A DNA stretch of 64,000 nucleotides from Segatella maculosa DSM 19339 = JCM 15638 (lineage in GTDB: Bacteria; Bacteroidota; Bacteroidia; Bacteroidales; Bacteroidaceae), in NCBI RefSeq assembly GCF_000382385.1, contig NZ_KB908324.1, forward strand, positions 1-64,000, given 5' to 3'. Numbering within the stretch: position 1 is the first letter of the stretch; each line of letters begins with the position of its first letter. Below are positions 31,679 to 40,955 of this stretch, piece after piece. The notes under the pieces are model-generated. The model did no database searches, was not told where the DNA came from, and worked only from the letters and a program-made list of their open reading frames with translations. The translations under genes were made by a program, and so were the position numbers.

Positions 31679-32776
31679 ATGGAATATAAATTCATTATTT
31701 CTGGACAGATAGGTGTAGCATTCGATTGGTGGACTGGTCAGCGAGGCACGACCGCTAAAATGGTACGTGACTTCCTGAATGAACACCAAGACGAAGAAGT
31801 AGATATCGCAGTTTCTTCACCTGGCGGTTATGTAGACGCTGGTCTTGAAATCTATCAGATGATTAAGGATCACGGTAAAGTGAATATTCACATTCTTGGT
31901 ATGACCGCAAGCGCAGCTACTTTCTTGACTATGGGCGCAAAATCTGTTGATATGGTCGACGGTTCTTTGATGCTCATTCATAATGCTTCGACGGCTGTGA
32001 GGGAATGGCAGTCTGCGAATAAGGAGCAGCTTGATGCGCTGATAGCAAAATATCAAAAGGAGCGTGACGATTTGAACACGATAGATAAGGTTATCGCTTC
32101 TCTCTATGCTAAGAAAAACGGCAAGTCGGTCGAGGACTGCATGGCTAAGATGCAAAAGGCGGCATGGCTTTCTCCTTCAGATGCACTTGAATTCGGTCTG
32201 ATAGATAAAATTCGTGAAGATGACGATGCTGCACGCAAAGCTAATTCTATCCGCAACCATTTTAATAACAATATATTTCAAGAATTTGGTCTACCTCCTT
32301 TCCCTACAGCTACTGCTGATGAGGTCGTTGATGAGAAAGGAAATCCAACTAAATCGTTTATCCAAAAGTCGGTGGAGGCGGTTAAGGCTATGTTCTCTAA
32401 CAATCCCGCTAATTCTGTAAAAAACATGATTAAAATTTTCAAAAACGTCATGGACTTGCTGAATGTGAAAGACGGCTTCTCGCCTGCAGAAGACGGTTCT
32501 ATCAATCTCACGCAGGACCAGATTAAGACAGTCGATGACCGTCTTGGAACTTTGCAGAAAGACCTTGATGCTGCCAACACAGCTAAGGACGATTTGCAAA
32601 AGCAGTTGGATAAGGCGAATGCCGACCTCGCTGCAGCGAATGAAAAGTTATCTAATCTTTCTAAAGCTCCTGGTGAAGAAACGAAGAACAAAACTTCTGA
32701 CACTGAGGAAGAGGAAGATGAACTGAGTTTTGTCAACAAAGCTCGTGAAATGTTTAACACCGTAAAAGATCTCTAA
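31679..32776 (+). CDS. ClpP-like head maturation protease with scaffold tail
   Basis: 365 residues. The first ~190 form an S14 ClpP-type protease: VSSPGGYVDAGLEIYQMI, GMTASAATFL with nucleophile Ser78, and LMLIHNAS with His101. The last ~130 residues are coiled coil and acidic (LQKDLDAANTAKDDLQKQLD, then EEEEDE), typical of a scaffold. The protein probably guides capsid assembly and then digests the scaffold part. It is followed by the major capsid gene after two bases. Confidence 0.85.
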   Translation: MEYKFIISGQIGVAFDWWTGQRGTTAKMVRDFLNEHQDEEVDIAVSSPGGYVDAGLEIYQMIKDHGKVNIHILGMTASAATFLTMGAKSVDMVDGSLMLIHNASTAVREWQSANKEQLDALIAKYQKERDDLNTIDKVIASLYAKKNGKSVEDCMAKMQKAAWLSPSDALEFGLIDKIREDDDAARKANSIRNHFNNNIFQEFGLPPFPTATADEVVDEKGNPTKSFIQKSVEAVKAMFSNNPANSVKNMIKIFKNVMDLLNVKDGFSPAEDGSINLTQDQIKTVDDRLGTLQKDLDAANTAKDDLQKQLDKANADLAAANEKLSNLSKAPGEETKNKTSDTEEEEDELSFVNKAREMFNTVKDL

Positions 32777-32778
32777 AC

Positions 32779-33738
32779 ATGGCAAAAGTAACTATTACTC
32801 CTGAAGCACTTGCTAAGAGTGCTGCTTCTTTCCGTCGCGAAATTCTGATGATGCCAGTCTTTTCACTCGGTGAATTCTTGAAGCATGTTACCGTGCGTAC
32901 GGGTATTCGCTATTCGGAGACCGTTGGCGAATTGACCGGTGACATGCAAATTGGTCCTTACGACCAGAATAGAGAGGATAACGAGGATGTAAGCATCGTT
33001 GCACGTACGCTTTACACCTATTTCGGTAGCGTAGTAAAGAACTTCTCTCCCAACTCTGTATATCAGTCAATCTACGGTTCTGCACTCACTAAGGGTGAGG
33101 GGTTGAAGACAACTGATATCACAAGAACTGTGCTGAACTATCTCTCCTCTAAGGTCGGACAAAACTTGTATAAGAGTGTTTGGAAGGCTAAGCGCTCAGA
33201 TACAGGTACTAAGACGATAGAGCTTTTCAACGGCTTTGATACCATTACCGCTGATGAAATCACGGCTGGTAACATCGCAGCAGGTAAGGGTAATTTCCTG
33301 CAGCTTGATGTCACAAAGATTGACGCGACGAATGCGGTCGACATTTTGAAGAAGATTTGGCGTGCTGCAGATGACCATTTGCGTGATCAGCAATGTAAGC
33401 TTTTCGTTCCGCCTTCAGTGCTCGACGCTTACAACGATGACTACAAGACTGTAACGGGCGCTATCCCTTACAACTTGCAGTATAAACAGACTTTCGTCGA
33501 GGGTTCTGAAAATCGTTGCGAAATCGTTGCGCTTGCTAACAAGAGCGGTTCTGACTTCATTCATCTGACTACAAAGAACAACATGCTGGTTGGTCTCAAT
33601 CAAATGGGTGAGGATGAAACTGTTGCTGTTGAAAAGCATAAGGCATTCGTGCTGCAGTTCATCATGACGATGTTCTTCGGTTGTCAGTTCGAGTCTATTA
33701 GCCCCGAGCGCTTGCTTGTTGCTAAGTACAAGGCTTAA
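32779..33738 (+). CDS. Major capsid protein (by position)
   Basis: 319 residues, directly after the protease-scaffold gene. The mix of alpha and beta text, ending VLQFIMTMFFGCQFESISPE RLLVAKYKA (split), and the size fit an HK97-type capsid subunit of Bacteroidetes phages. I do not recognise a specific signature. High expression is suggested by the regular codon use and its own position at the operon core. Confidence 0.7.
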   Translation: MAKVTITPEALAKSAASFRREILMMPVFSLGEFLKHVTVRTGIRYSETVGELTGDMQIGPYDQNREDNEDVSIVARTLYTYFGSVVKNFSPNSVYQSIYGSALTKGEGLKTTDITRTVLNYLSSKVGQNLYKSVWKAKRSDTGTKTIELFNGFDTITADEITAGNIAAGKGNFLQLDVTKIDATNAVDILKKIWRAADDHLRDQQCKLFVPPSVLDAYNDDYKTVTGAIPYNLQYKQTFVEGSENRCEIVALANKSGSDFIHLTTKNNMLVGLNQMGEDETVAVEKHKAFVLQFIMTMFFGCQFESISPERLLVAKYKA

Positions 33739-33764
33739 TATTTAATCTCTAAATTCTAAAAAAT

Positions 33765-34382
33765 ATGGCTAAAAGTTGTACAGATATGGCCGACATCTAC
33801 AAGAATGTCGAGCATTGTCAAGGTCAGGTGTCTATGCCTGGCGCAATCGAAAAGGCTTATTTCATCAAGAAGACTAAGATCACAAAGTGGCCGAAACTTC
33901 CTTTTGCTGAAGCAACAGATATTGATAAGGTTGCTGTCTATGACGGTGATTTTGGTCTTGCTGCTGATGCAAAGTTTCACCGCATTGACCTCATGCCCAA
34001 CGAAATGGAGCCTGAAAGTGAGCAGGTTGGGGCGTATGGCTCATACCACTTCAACAACAAGGCAACCTTGCCTATTCCTGGCACTGCTGAAAAAGCTACA
34101 GGTACTATCGCAATGATGAATAATGATGATATCATCATTGTTATCTTCCAGCGTGACGGCAAGGCGCGCATCATTGGAGATCCTGGCTTTCACACTAATG
34201 TGAAGCCCGCACAGAAGTGGGGCAAGAGTTCAAATGATGCTAACCAAACGAGCATCGAGGCCTCTTGCGAAAGTCTTGTTCCACTGCCTTTCTATCCTGG
34301 CAAGTTGGTTACTGATGACGGTGAAATCAGCGGTGCTACAGGGCAGTTAGCTTCTGCTTCTGCTGTTGTGCCAGGGCATTAA
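33765..34382 (+). CDS. Structural protein, possibly the tail tube
   Basis: 205 residues (MAKSCTDMADIYKNVEHCQG). The beta-rich text and NNDDIIIVIFQRDGKARIIG with a following GDPGFHTNVKPAQKWG recall major tail proteins of Bacteroidetes siphophages; head decoration is the alternative. A terminator follows at 34416-34450, closing the capsid transcript. Confidence 0.5.
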   Translation: MAKSCTDMADIYKNVEHCQGQVSMPGAIEKAYFIKKTKITKWPKLPFAEATDIDKVAVYDGDFGLAADAKFHRIDLMPNEMEPESEQVGAYGSYHFNNKATLPIPGTAEKATGTIAMMNNDDIIIVIFQRDGKARIIGDPGFHTNVKPAQKWGKSSNDANQTSIEASCESLVPLPFYPGKLVTDDGEISGATGQLASASAVVPGH

Positions 34383-34415
34383 AGCTTCTCTGTTTAATTA
34401 TAATTCTTTTGTCCA

Positions 34416-34450
34416 AAGGCACGGCCGGCGTTTGCCGTCGTGCCTTCTTT
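34416..34450 (+). terminator. Terminator after the capsid genes
   Basis: AAGGCACGG-CC-GGC, loop GTTT, GCC-GT-CGTGCCTT followed by CTTTATT. Begins about 34 bases past the stop at 34382. Confidence 0.75.
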
Positions 34451-34467
34451 ATTAAACATCTAAAATT

Positions 34468-35394
34468 ATGAATGTAGATCCAAAATTTACAAAAGAAATT
34501 CAGGATTGGTTAAATCAAGAACCTCTCCCCGTGAATTCTGCTTCTGCAGGTGCTTCTTTGCTCTTGCGTATAGCGCCTCGTAATCAGGCTTATGCTCGTT
34601 ATCTTTCAATGTCGCTGCAGCGTCCGGAAGCAATTCTTGATAAAATTGCTTATGAACTGAAGCAGCATCTTAAATATAGACTTGACGGCTTGACACTCGA
34701 CGAGGTGAATATCCTCGACAGAGAGGTTGTTCCTGAAGCTGAAAAACTTCTCGAACACGGTAAACCTGCTGCTGAAGATGATGCGCTTATGCTCGATGAG
34801 GAAAAGAAGCCTGTTATTCCTATGCAGGTCAATATCTCTGAAGATAGCGAAAAACCTTGTTTTGTTCGTCAGTTAGGCCGTCGTGAGGACCACGATAAAC
34901 TGCCTGAAGAGGTACAGCAGCTGTGGGTTGACAATGGTAACCTCTATAAGGATATCAAGGCCTTGTTTGAGGAGTTAAAGGCGATGAACGACTTGCCTTC
35001 ATGCCAGCGTTATGATAAGCTGCAGCTACTTGCGTCGATGGACGCTAAATATTTCAAGCAAATGTCTGCTTATGACGATGCCACTCCTGCTGACAAAAAC
35101 CCTGCTGACAGCACAGAGGATAGTTCAGAAAAAAGCGTAAATTCTGCACGTAGCTATTTGAGTAAGAATCAATCGAAGCTTGCTACCTTGAAGCTTGCTG
35201 CAGAAAGCGAGGGCGCTTCTGACAGTGACCGAGCTGCTTTCACAGATTTGCTTGCTAAGATGCAGCAGCGTGTTGATACCATTTGCGCAGCTGGTGCCGT
35301 TGTTGGTGATGATTTGCGCACAGGTCTTACCGCTTTAGGTCTTTCTTTCGATGATAAGCAAAAGAATTCTGAAGAACCTGAAACCGCTGAATAG
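34468..35394 (+). CDS. Helical hypothetical phage protein
   Basis: 308 residues, largely helical and acidic, with an Asp/Ser-rich linker near residues 205-225 (PADSTEDSSEKS). Not recognised. It sits between capsid and terminase genes, so a role in head assembly or packaging is possible. Overlaps the next gene by 44 bases. Confidence 0.6.
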   Translation: MNVDPKFTKEIQDWLNQEPLPVNSASAGASLLLRIAPRNQAYARYLSMSLQRPEAILDKIAYELKQHLKYRLDGLTLDEVNILDREVVPEAEKLLEHGKPAAEDDALMLDEEKKPVIPMQVNISEDSEKPCFVRQLGRREDHDKLPEEVQQLWVDNGNLYKDIKALFEELKAMNDLPSCQRYDKLQLLASMDAKYFKQMSAYDDATPADKNPADSTEDSSEKSVNSARSYLSKNQSKLATLKLAAESEGASDSDRAAFTDLLAKMQQRVDTICAAGAVVGDDLRTGLTALGLSFDDKQKNSEEPETAE

Positions 35395-35923
35395 TACTGC
35401 TTTGCAGTGCTATCTCGGTACTGGCATTCACACGCTCGGTCTGCTCGGGTGGATACTCGAACAGACTGGGCGTGCTGATGTCTATGTATCAACTTTTTCA
35501 ACGAGTGAAGAGTTCTTGAATGGCTTTCTTAATCTTCGTAAAAAGGGCCTTATTCGTCGTGCGGTGATGGTTGCTGACTTGAAAGCTTCAAAAAAGACAG
35601 TAAAACTCAATCAGCTGATGTCGTATTGTTTTGATGCTGCATATTTGGGCATGAACCACTCTAAAATCGTACTTGTACAAACAGAGGCAGGGCAGACGGT
35701 GTCGGTTGCTACAAGTCAAAACAATACCTATGGAGGGCGTGCAGAGTGTACTATTATCTCAACATCACAAGAAATTTTCCTTTCGCTATATGAGGGTTTG
35801 AAGAACATAATTGACAATAGTTGTGAACTGAATGGAATATACAGAAGAGCAATTGAAAATGATAGAAAAGTTAGCGCGTCAGCTGACTCCGGCGACTCAG
35901 ATTGGGTGCCTTTTGGGTATTGA
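35351..35923 (+). CDS. Phospholipase D-like protein
   Basis: 190 residues. VYVSTFSTSEEFLNGFLNLR followed by a late NHSKIVLVQ with SQNNTYGGRAE resembles the PLD-type HxK fold (single His-Ser-Lys motif). Such proteins may be nucleases. The position, next to terminase genes, suggests a function in DNA processing. It overlaps neighbours on both sides (44 and 92 bases), so translation is coupled. Confidence 0.55.
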   Translation: MISKRILKNLKPLNSTALQCYLGTGIHTLGLLGWILEQTGRADVYVSTFSTSEEFLNGFLNLRKKGLIRRAVMVADLKASKKTVKLNQLMSYCFDAAYLGMNHSKIVLVQTEAGQTVSVATSQNNTYGGRAECTIISTSQEIFLSLYEGLKNIIDNSCELNGIYRRAIENDRKVSASADSGDSDWVPFGY

Positions 35924-36110
35924 CGAAGACGTTTTCTCGCTTGATATTCAGACAAAAGGTAATCCTGCGCGTATCGCATTTTTGAGGGGAATGTCGGTTA
36001 CCGCTAATGACTTGCGCTGCAAGAACCTTGAACTTGCTGAAGCTTGCGCTCCTTCTGCTATTACACAATGCTTCTCTGACTTGAATAAAATGCTAATCGA
36101 TTTGCAATAA
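35832..36110 (+). CDS. Small protein upstream of the small terminase
   Basis: 92 residues (MEYTEEQLKMIEKLARQLTP) with a helical HTH-like first half and a second helix pair. Its start lies 92 bases inside the previous gene. It could aid DNA recognition in packaging. Not recognised. Confidence 0.55.
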   Translation: MEYTEEQLKMIEKLARQLTPATQIGCLLGIDEDVFSLDIQTKGNPARIAFLRGMSVTANDLRCKNLELAEACAPSAITQCFSDLNKMLIDLQ

Positions 36111-36113
36111 AAT

Positions 36114-36740
36114 ATGAGCCTGCCTGCTAATATTGATGACTATCAACTTAATCTTTTCGCCTCGATTGATGAGATGCGAGAAAAATCGTTGCCGGAACAC
36201 GTTGTAAAACGCTTACTTCGGCTTCGGGCATTGTACACTTTCTGGCTGAATTATCCTCAAAAAACTTCTCGCGAAATCTTGAAGCATGATCTTGATATGA
36301 ATGCTGATATCAAGCAGCGTGAGGCGTATGATGATGTGCGTTTGCTGAAAATCTTAATCGGAAATATCGAAAAGGAGTCGAAAGAATGGCATCGGCATGT
36401 GTTCAATCAGCGCACGGAAGAAGTATATAAAAAGGCCATGGCTGCACAAGATTTTCGGTCCGCCGAAAAAGCAAATGCGGATTATGCAAAATATAATCGT
36501 GTTGGTGAAATTGATGCTGTACCTGTTGATTACAGCGATATTAAACCGCTCGTTATTGAGCCTACTGATGACCCTTCTGTTGTTGGCATCAAGCCTGTTA
36601 AAGGACTTCGTGATAAGATTGCTAAGCTTAAAAAGAGGTTCGGCGCTGATTTGGAATATACGGATTTTGTTGAAGTGAAAGAAGATATTAATAGTTTAGG
36701 AAATGGCGACACAGGACAGGAAGAAAATCTATCTCAATGA
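36114..36740 (+). CDS. Terminase small subunit (by position)
   Basis: 208 residues, helical and charged (LRALYTFWLNYPQKTSREIL, AYDDVRLLKILIGNIEKESK). Being immediately upstream of and overlapping the large terminase by 38 bases, with a DNA-binding-like N-terminus and an acidic tail, it is the best candidate for the small subunit that recognises the packaging site. Confidence 0.65.
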   Translation: MSLPANIDDYQLNLFASIDEMREKSLPEHVVKRLLRLRALYTFWLNYPQKTSREILKHDLDMNADIKQREAYDDVRLLKILIGNIEKESKEWHRHVFNQRTEEVYKKAMAAQDFRSAEKANADYAKYNRVGEIDAVPVDYSDIKPLVIEPTDDPSVVGIKPVKGLRDKIAKLKKRFGADLEYTDFVEVKEDINSLGNGDTGQEENLSQ

Positions 36741-38334
36741 TGCGCAATATTATTCTCTTGCGATGTCTCCGCGCAATCTCATTGATGTGTGCGGTCGTGG
36801 TATCGGCAAGGGTCTTATTCAGGCAAAGCGCATGCTTGACCTTGTACAGTTCATGCCTCGCTGCTCGATAGGCTTTGTCGTTCCCTCCGTCAAGCGTGGT
36901 CTAACCAATATCTTGCCCTCTATCCTTATGCACCTTAACAATTGGGGGTATAAGAAAGATTTATTTTATAGTGTCGGACATCGCCCAGCTAAGGCGTGGA
37001 ATTGGGCTAAGCCGATTTGGGAACCTGAAAGTTATGATAATGTTGTGTCGTTCTATAACGGCTCTTACGTGACGCTTATCTCGCAGGATAGGAGCGGTAC
37101 AAGTAACTCTATGTCGCTTGACGCACTCCTTATCGACGAGGCAAAGTTTATAGATTTTGAGCAGCTTAAGAATGAGACTTTTCAGGCAAACCGTGGTAAT
37201 GAGATGTATTTCGGTAACTGCTTCCTGCATCACGGCTTGACAATAACCTCTGATATGCCTGTAACGAAAGCTGGATCATGGTTCCTCAATTTCGAGAAAC
37301 AAATGGACCCGGAATTGGTTGAAGTGGTCGAGGGGCTTGTTTTTCAAATTTGGAAAGTCAAGCAAGCTGCAGCTAAATACCCGGAGAGGCAAGCGTATTA
37401 TGCAAAAAAAATCAATGAGTTGCAGACTACCGTTAATGAGTTGCGCAGGCATCTTACCTTATATAAAGAGTATTCGAGCCTCGAAAACCTTGCTATCTTG
37501 GGCGAACAATTCTTTTATGATCAGAAACGCAATTTGCCTGCACTCACCTTTGCAACCTCAATTTTAGGGCTTCGCATCGGCCTGCAAATGGACGGTTTTT
37601 ATAACTGTTTACGTCCGTCTAATCTCTACACTGCGCCTAAAACGTCATATCTCGACGGCCTTGATTATGATTTCAAACGATTGCAAGATGTAGATTGCAG
37701 GATGGATGCTGATCTTGAACCTGACAGACCGCTCATCATCACCTTTGATGCGAACCTTAACATCAACTGGTGTGTTGTCGGGCAGCTGGGGAATGACGGC
37801 AAGGCGCGTGTCGTTAATTCGCTGTATGTAAAATATGAGCGGAAGCTTCCTCAACTTGTTGAAGATTTCTGTAAATATTACGAATATTTCCCTAATCGTC
37901 ATGTCGTTTTTTATTATGATACAACCTTTATCAGTAACAACTATGCGGTCGGTAATGATGATTTTCACGCTGTGATTTGCAATGTCTTGAAGTCGCACGG
38001 CTGGTACGTTAATGACGTGTGCATCGGCAAGCAATGGAACCATATCGAGAAGCAGCTGCTCATCAATCGAATGTTTCAAGGACGTGCGAAGCATCAGTTA
38101 CTCTTCAATAGAGATAATAACCCAGATCTTCTCCTCTCTATCCAAACGGCGGGTGTGTACATGGGTAAGAAAGATAAGCGAGGGGAGAAGCTTGCAGAGA
38201 CTGAAGAAGATAAGCTTGAAAATCGTACCGACGGCTCCGACGCTTTCGACACTTTTGCAATCGGTGTAGAGAAATTCCCTACATTCGATATCAACATGTC
38301 AGGCGCTGTCGTATCTTCGTTCAACGGACATTAG
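36703..38334 (+). CDS. terL: Terminase large subunit
   Basis: 543 residues. An ATPase site (CGRGIGKG, residues 30-37) and Walker B (ALLIDEAKF with Asp145-Glu146) are followed by a nuclease-like C-terminal domain with PLIITFDANLNINW near 345 and a final RTDGSDAFDTFAIGVE. It drives DNA into the head and cuts it. The Walker A lysine is followed by Gly where Ser/Thr is normal, a deviation worth noting. The transcript ends in the terminator at 38359-38404. Confidence 0.82.
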   Translation: MATQDRKKIYLNDAQYYSLAMSPRNLIDVCGRGIGKGLIQAKRMLDLVQFMPRCSIGFVVPSVKRGLTNILPSILMHLNNWGYKKDLFYSVGHRPAKAWNWAKPIWEPESYDNVVSFYNGSYVTLISQDRSGTSNSMSLDALLIDEAKFIDFEQLKNETFQANRGNEMYFGNCFLHHGLTITSDMPVTKAGSWFLNFEKQMDPELVEVVEGLVFQIWKVKQAAAKYPERQAYYAKKINELQTTVNELRRHLTLYKEYSSLENLAILGEQFFYDQKRNLPALTFATSILGLRIGLQMDGFYNCLRPSNLYTAPKTSYLDGLDYDFKRLQDVDCRMDADLEPDRPLIITFDANLNINWCVVGQLGNDGKARVVNSLYVKYERKLPQLVEDFCKYYEYFPNRHVVFYYDTTFISNNYAVGNDDFHAVICNVLKSHGWYVNDVCIGKQWNHIEKQLLINRMFQGRAKHQLLFNRDNNPDLLLSIQTAGVYMGKKDKRGEKLAETEEDKLENRTDGSDAFDTFAIGVEKFPTFDINMSGAVVSSFNGH

Positions 38335-38335
38335 G

Positions 38336-38356
38336 CCCCCAGCCCCTAAAGGGGAG
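38336..38356. repeat. Host-type CCCCTAAAGGGG repeat within the prophage
   Basis: GCCCCCAGCCCCTAAAGGGG, followed by AGAG, belongs to the same style of palindrome as the chromosomal copies at 2253-3161. It begins two bases past the terL stop. Confidence 0.5.
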
Positions 38357-38358
38357 AG

Positions 38359-38404
38359 TAGGTCGCTACGCGGTGTTTTTGTGTTCGTAGCGAACCTTTT
38401 TTTT
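38359..38404 (+). terminator. Terminator after terL
   Basis: AGGTCGCTACG pairs with CGTAGCGAACCT, followed by eight T residues. A second hairpin, GGTGCCAGAAC/GTTCTGACACC, lies at 38551-38578. The stretch 38405-38708 has no supportable gene. Confidence 0.75.
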
Positions 38405-38708
38405 CTTCCAAATCCCAATCTCCTACTTTCAGATTTCGATGCAAAGGTAGAGGCGTCGGTTGTCTGAACCTGTGAACCTGTCACTTTTTGCAGTCGGAGC
38501 CTCCGTCATTTTTCGCTGCGCTGAAAAATAACGGCATCCAACATCAAAAAGGTGCCAGAACCCCAGCGTTCTGACACCCTGCCACCTCTTAACCTCGCAT
38601 CGGAAATCGAAAGAAGGCGACCGGGCTTTGTACGGAATAAAAAAAAGTTCACTCCTCACGTGGAAATCTCCAGTAAGGCTCTTGAACATTACCAGAATTT
38701 TAACCAAT

Positions 38709-39311
38709 ATGAATATGAAAAAGATTAATTTTTATGAGTATCTTCCTCAAAGATACGCAGCAACAAGTGAGCAAGTTGTTAAGGTGCGTAACCTTATTTA
38801 CAATTTCAAAAGCGGTCGCAAGGAGGCTGCCAATTTTGCAGCTGATTTAATTGTGCGCTTGATGTGGAATTGGTATGGCCACAAATGCAATGAATATACT
38901 ATTGTGTGCGTGCCTGCTTCCTCTAATGCTGAATATCGTCACCGATTTAGTTATTTTTCTCATGTTGTCGCTTGCCGTTGTCAGCAGGTAAACGCTATGC
39001 AGCATGTTACGATTTTAGGCAAACGTGATGCTTTGCATCGCACCGCAAATCATGTTGTGCAGGATAGCGGAACGTATCGCATAGAACTTGATAAAGAGTT
39101 TTTTGCAGGGCGCAAGGTTATTATATTCGATGACCTTGTAACGACAGGCACAACGGCCGAGCATTTTGCAGCACTTTTGCAGGAAGCAGGGGCAGAGGTT
39201 AAAGGCGCTTTGTTCATTGCTAAGTCGGTGAAAGGCATATCTAAAAAAACATATTGGGGTCGTTTCGCAGAGAACACAACAAAACATATCATGCAATTTA
39301 ATCATAGATAA
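38709..39311 (+). CDS. Phosphoribosyltransferase-like protein
   Basis: 200 residues from MNMKKINFYEYL. The PRPP-binding motif is VIIFDDLVTTGTTAEHF near residues 137-152, with VCVPASSNAEYRHRF as the earlier pyrophosphate loop. It resembles ComF-type or orotate-type phosphoribosyltransferases. In phages such proteins may salvage bases or have regulatory roles. It lies between two terminators and 10 bases from radC, with which it may be cotranscribed. Confidence 0.75.
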   Translation: MNMKKINFYEYLPQRYAATSEQVVKVRNLIYNFKSGRKEAANFAADLIVRLMWNWYGHKCNEYTIVCVPASSNAEYRHRFSYFSHVVACRCQQVNAMQHVTILGKRDALHRTANHVVQDSGTYRIELDKEFFAGRKVIIFDDLVTTGTTAEHFAALLQEAGAEVKGALFIAKSVKGISKKTYWGRFAENTTKHIMQFNHR

Positions 39312-39321
39312 TATAGAAGTT

Positions 39322-40008
39322 ATGAATAGTTCTAATATTTGCAATTGGGTCAAGGAAGAGCAGCCACGTTTCAAATTTGATAATGTAGGGTGTGATGTAG
39401 TTAGTAATGCAGAATTGTTATCTATCATTATAGGAAGTGGCAGTGCTGAACTCAACGCGGTTGATTTATGCAGGCAGCTGATGAATGCCTGCGGGCACAG
39501 TCTTGCAAGGTTGGCAAGGATGTCTACCTATGAACTCATGCAGTTTGAGGGGATAGGGAGAAGCAAGGCACTTAGCATCAGGGCAGCGTTGGAGATAGGA
39601 AAGCGCAGACAGATAGAGCAGGCAAAGGACACGATAGACTTTTCTTCTTCTGTCGCGATGTATGACTATCTTTTGCCCAAAATGCGTGATTTACCCTTAG
39701 AGCAGGCGCACGTGCTGTTCCTTAATCACCATTATAAGCTTATTAAATCTATAAAGCTAAGCGAGGGAGGGTTGACCGAAACAGCTATCGATGTCCGCGT
39801 TATTCTGAAAGAGGCTTTGTTATGCAATGCAACTGTAGTTGCACTTGCCCACAACCACCCGAGTGGAAGCATAACCCCGTCTTTGCCCGATGATAGTATT
39901 ACGAAGCGTGTACAAAAGGCATGCGAGGCAGTTAGGATTTATTTCCTTGACCATATTATTGTAACGGACGGCCGTTATTATTCGTATCGAGATAGTGGAA
40001 GATTGTAA
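39322..40008 (+). CDS. radC: RadC-family JAB-domain protein
   Basis: 228 residues. A helix-hairpin-helix (MQFEGIGRSKALSIRAALEI) is followed by the JAMM metal site HNHPSGSITPSLPD (His177, His179, Ser187, Asp190). Despite its name the RadC family has no proven repair role; mobile elements often carry it. A terminator follows 20 bases later. Confidence 0.88.
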   Translation: MNSSNICNWVKEEQPRFKFDNVGCDVVSNAELLSIIIGSGSAELNAVDLCRQLMNACGHSLARLARMSTYELMQFEGIGRSKALSIRAALEIGKRRQIEQAKDTIDFSSSVAMYDYLLPKMRDLPLEQAHVLFLNHHYKLIKSIKLSEGGLTETAIDVRVILKEALLCNATVVALAHNHPSGSITPSLPDDSITKRVQKACEAVRIYFLDHIIVTDGRYYSYRDSGRL

Positions 40009-40027
40009 AATATCTTTCTTCAGAGAG

Positions 40028-40058
40028 GGCAGGCAGCTTTTGAGTTGCCTGCCTTTTT
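40028..40058 (+). terminator. Terminator after radC
   Basis: GGCAGGCA (40028-40035) pairs with TGCCTGCC (40046-40053), followed by TTTTT. The perfect 16-bp palindrome GCAGGCAATTGCCTGC at 40078-40093 is a further structure just downstream. Confidence 0.85.
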
Positions 40059-40239
40059 CGTGTGTTCACTTGCGACCGCAGGCAATTGCCTGCATGATAA
40101 TTTTGTTTTACATATTCCGCTAAACTCAAAGAGGCAATTGCCATGTCGGGCGTAGGGCGGTGGGGGGTACAAAAAGAGCGAACTTCGCTTTTTTCTTTCA
40201 GTTAAAACGTTTCTCGCTGTAATTCAACGTTTTAACTGC

Positions 40240-40404
40240 TTAGGGCCGTGCAAAATCGGAATAAAAGCCGTGTTTTGTTGCTCCAATTTCCTCGAAAATC
40301 GGAGCCTCGCCAACAAATACGCCCTTTTTGACTAACATTTTACCTATTTCTTTAGAAATTGCCTTGCAATTTATAGTTGCCGTTTCTTTGTCTAAAGGGG
40401 GCAT
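40240..40404 (-). CDS. Small leftward ORF with protein-like composition
   Basis: 54 residues from the ATG at 40404 (MPPLDKETATINCKAISKEI, then GKMLVKKGVFVGEAPIFEEI). It has regular helix-strand text and no rare-codon clusters, unlike a random ORF. No promoter is clear on this strand. It reads opposite to its neighbours. Not recognised. Confidence 0.35.
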   Translation of the reverse strand: MPPLDKETATINCKAISKEIGKMLVKKGVFVGEAPIFEEIGATKHGFYSDFARP

Positions 40405-40473
40405 AAATTGCTTAAAATATTCCTTACAAAGCCTTTTTAGGGTCGAAAATCATACATTTGTGTTAAAATAGTG

Positions 40474-40504
40474 TTAAATCCGCAATTATATATTGCGGAT
40501 TTAA
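40474..40504 (+). terminator. 13-bp hairpin overlapping the next promoter
   Basis: TTAAATCCGCAAT (40474-40486) pairs perfectly with ATTGCGGATTTAA (40492-40504) around TATAT and is followed by TTTTTATT. The 3' arm contains the -33 element of the next promoter. Confidence 0.7.
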
Positions 40505-40522
40505 TTTTTATTCCTATCTTTG
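40492..40522 (+). promoter_or_regulatory. Promoter overlapping a terminator hairpin (first example)
   Basis: ATTG (40492-40495), a 19-base spacer and TATCTTTG (40515-40522). The gene starts at 40587. Confidence 0.7.
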
Positions 40523-40586
40523 CAATGTAAACAAATAACAACAACAATTAAAAAGGTGAGACACACCGTAAAAACTGTTCAAAATC

Positions 40587-40855
40587 ATGAAGACTGTTAA
40601 AGATTACACAGCAAGTTCAAAAGCACAGACAATCAGCGAAATTGTAGGCTTTGAAGTTGACACAACAGGTTGTGAATTCTTAAACAAACCCTTTTGCCAC
40701 TTTATTTGCCAAAATGGTGCTAACTACTATATAGAATATAAAGCTTGTTTCCCCATATTGAGGAGTTGAGAAATAACACATATCGCGTAATAATATTTGA
40801 TGATTATGTAGACTTCGTGGAAGTAGAGAATGGAAATTCAGTTGTAGAATTATAA
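40587..40855 (+). pseudogene. Small phage gene with a probable frameshift
   Basis: The first frame gives 60 residues from MKTVKDYTASSKAQTISEIV and stops at 40769. Another frame continues from the TTTCCCC tract near 40749 as FPHIEELRNNTYRVIIFDDY and onward to VVEL, with a stop at 40853-40855. The join falls in a homopolymer, so one base was probably lost or it is a sequencing error. Undamaged it would be an 88-residue protein. Not recognised. Confidence 0.45.
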
Positions 40856-40955
40856 ATTAAACCTTAACGCTGCGCTATCGGCATGACGGGCAAATTATAT
40901 GATTAATTTAAATACACTTTCAGCAATTAAAGAAAACTACTATTTCAACAACAAC

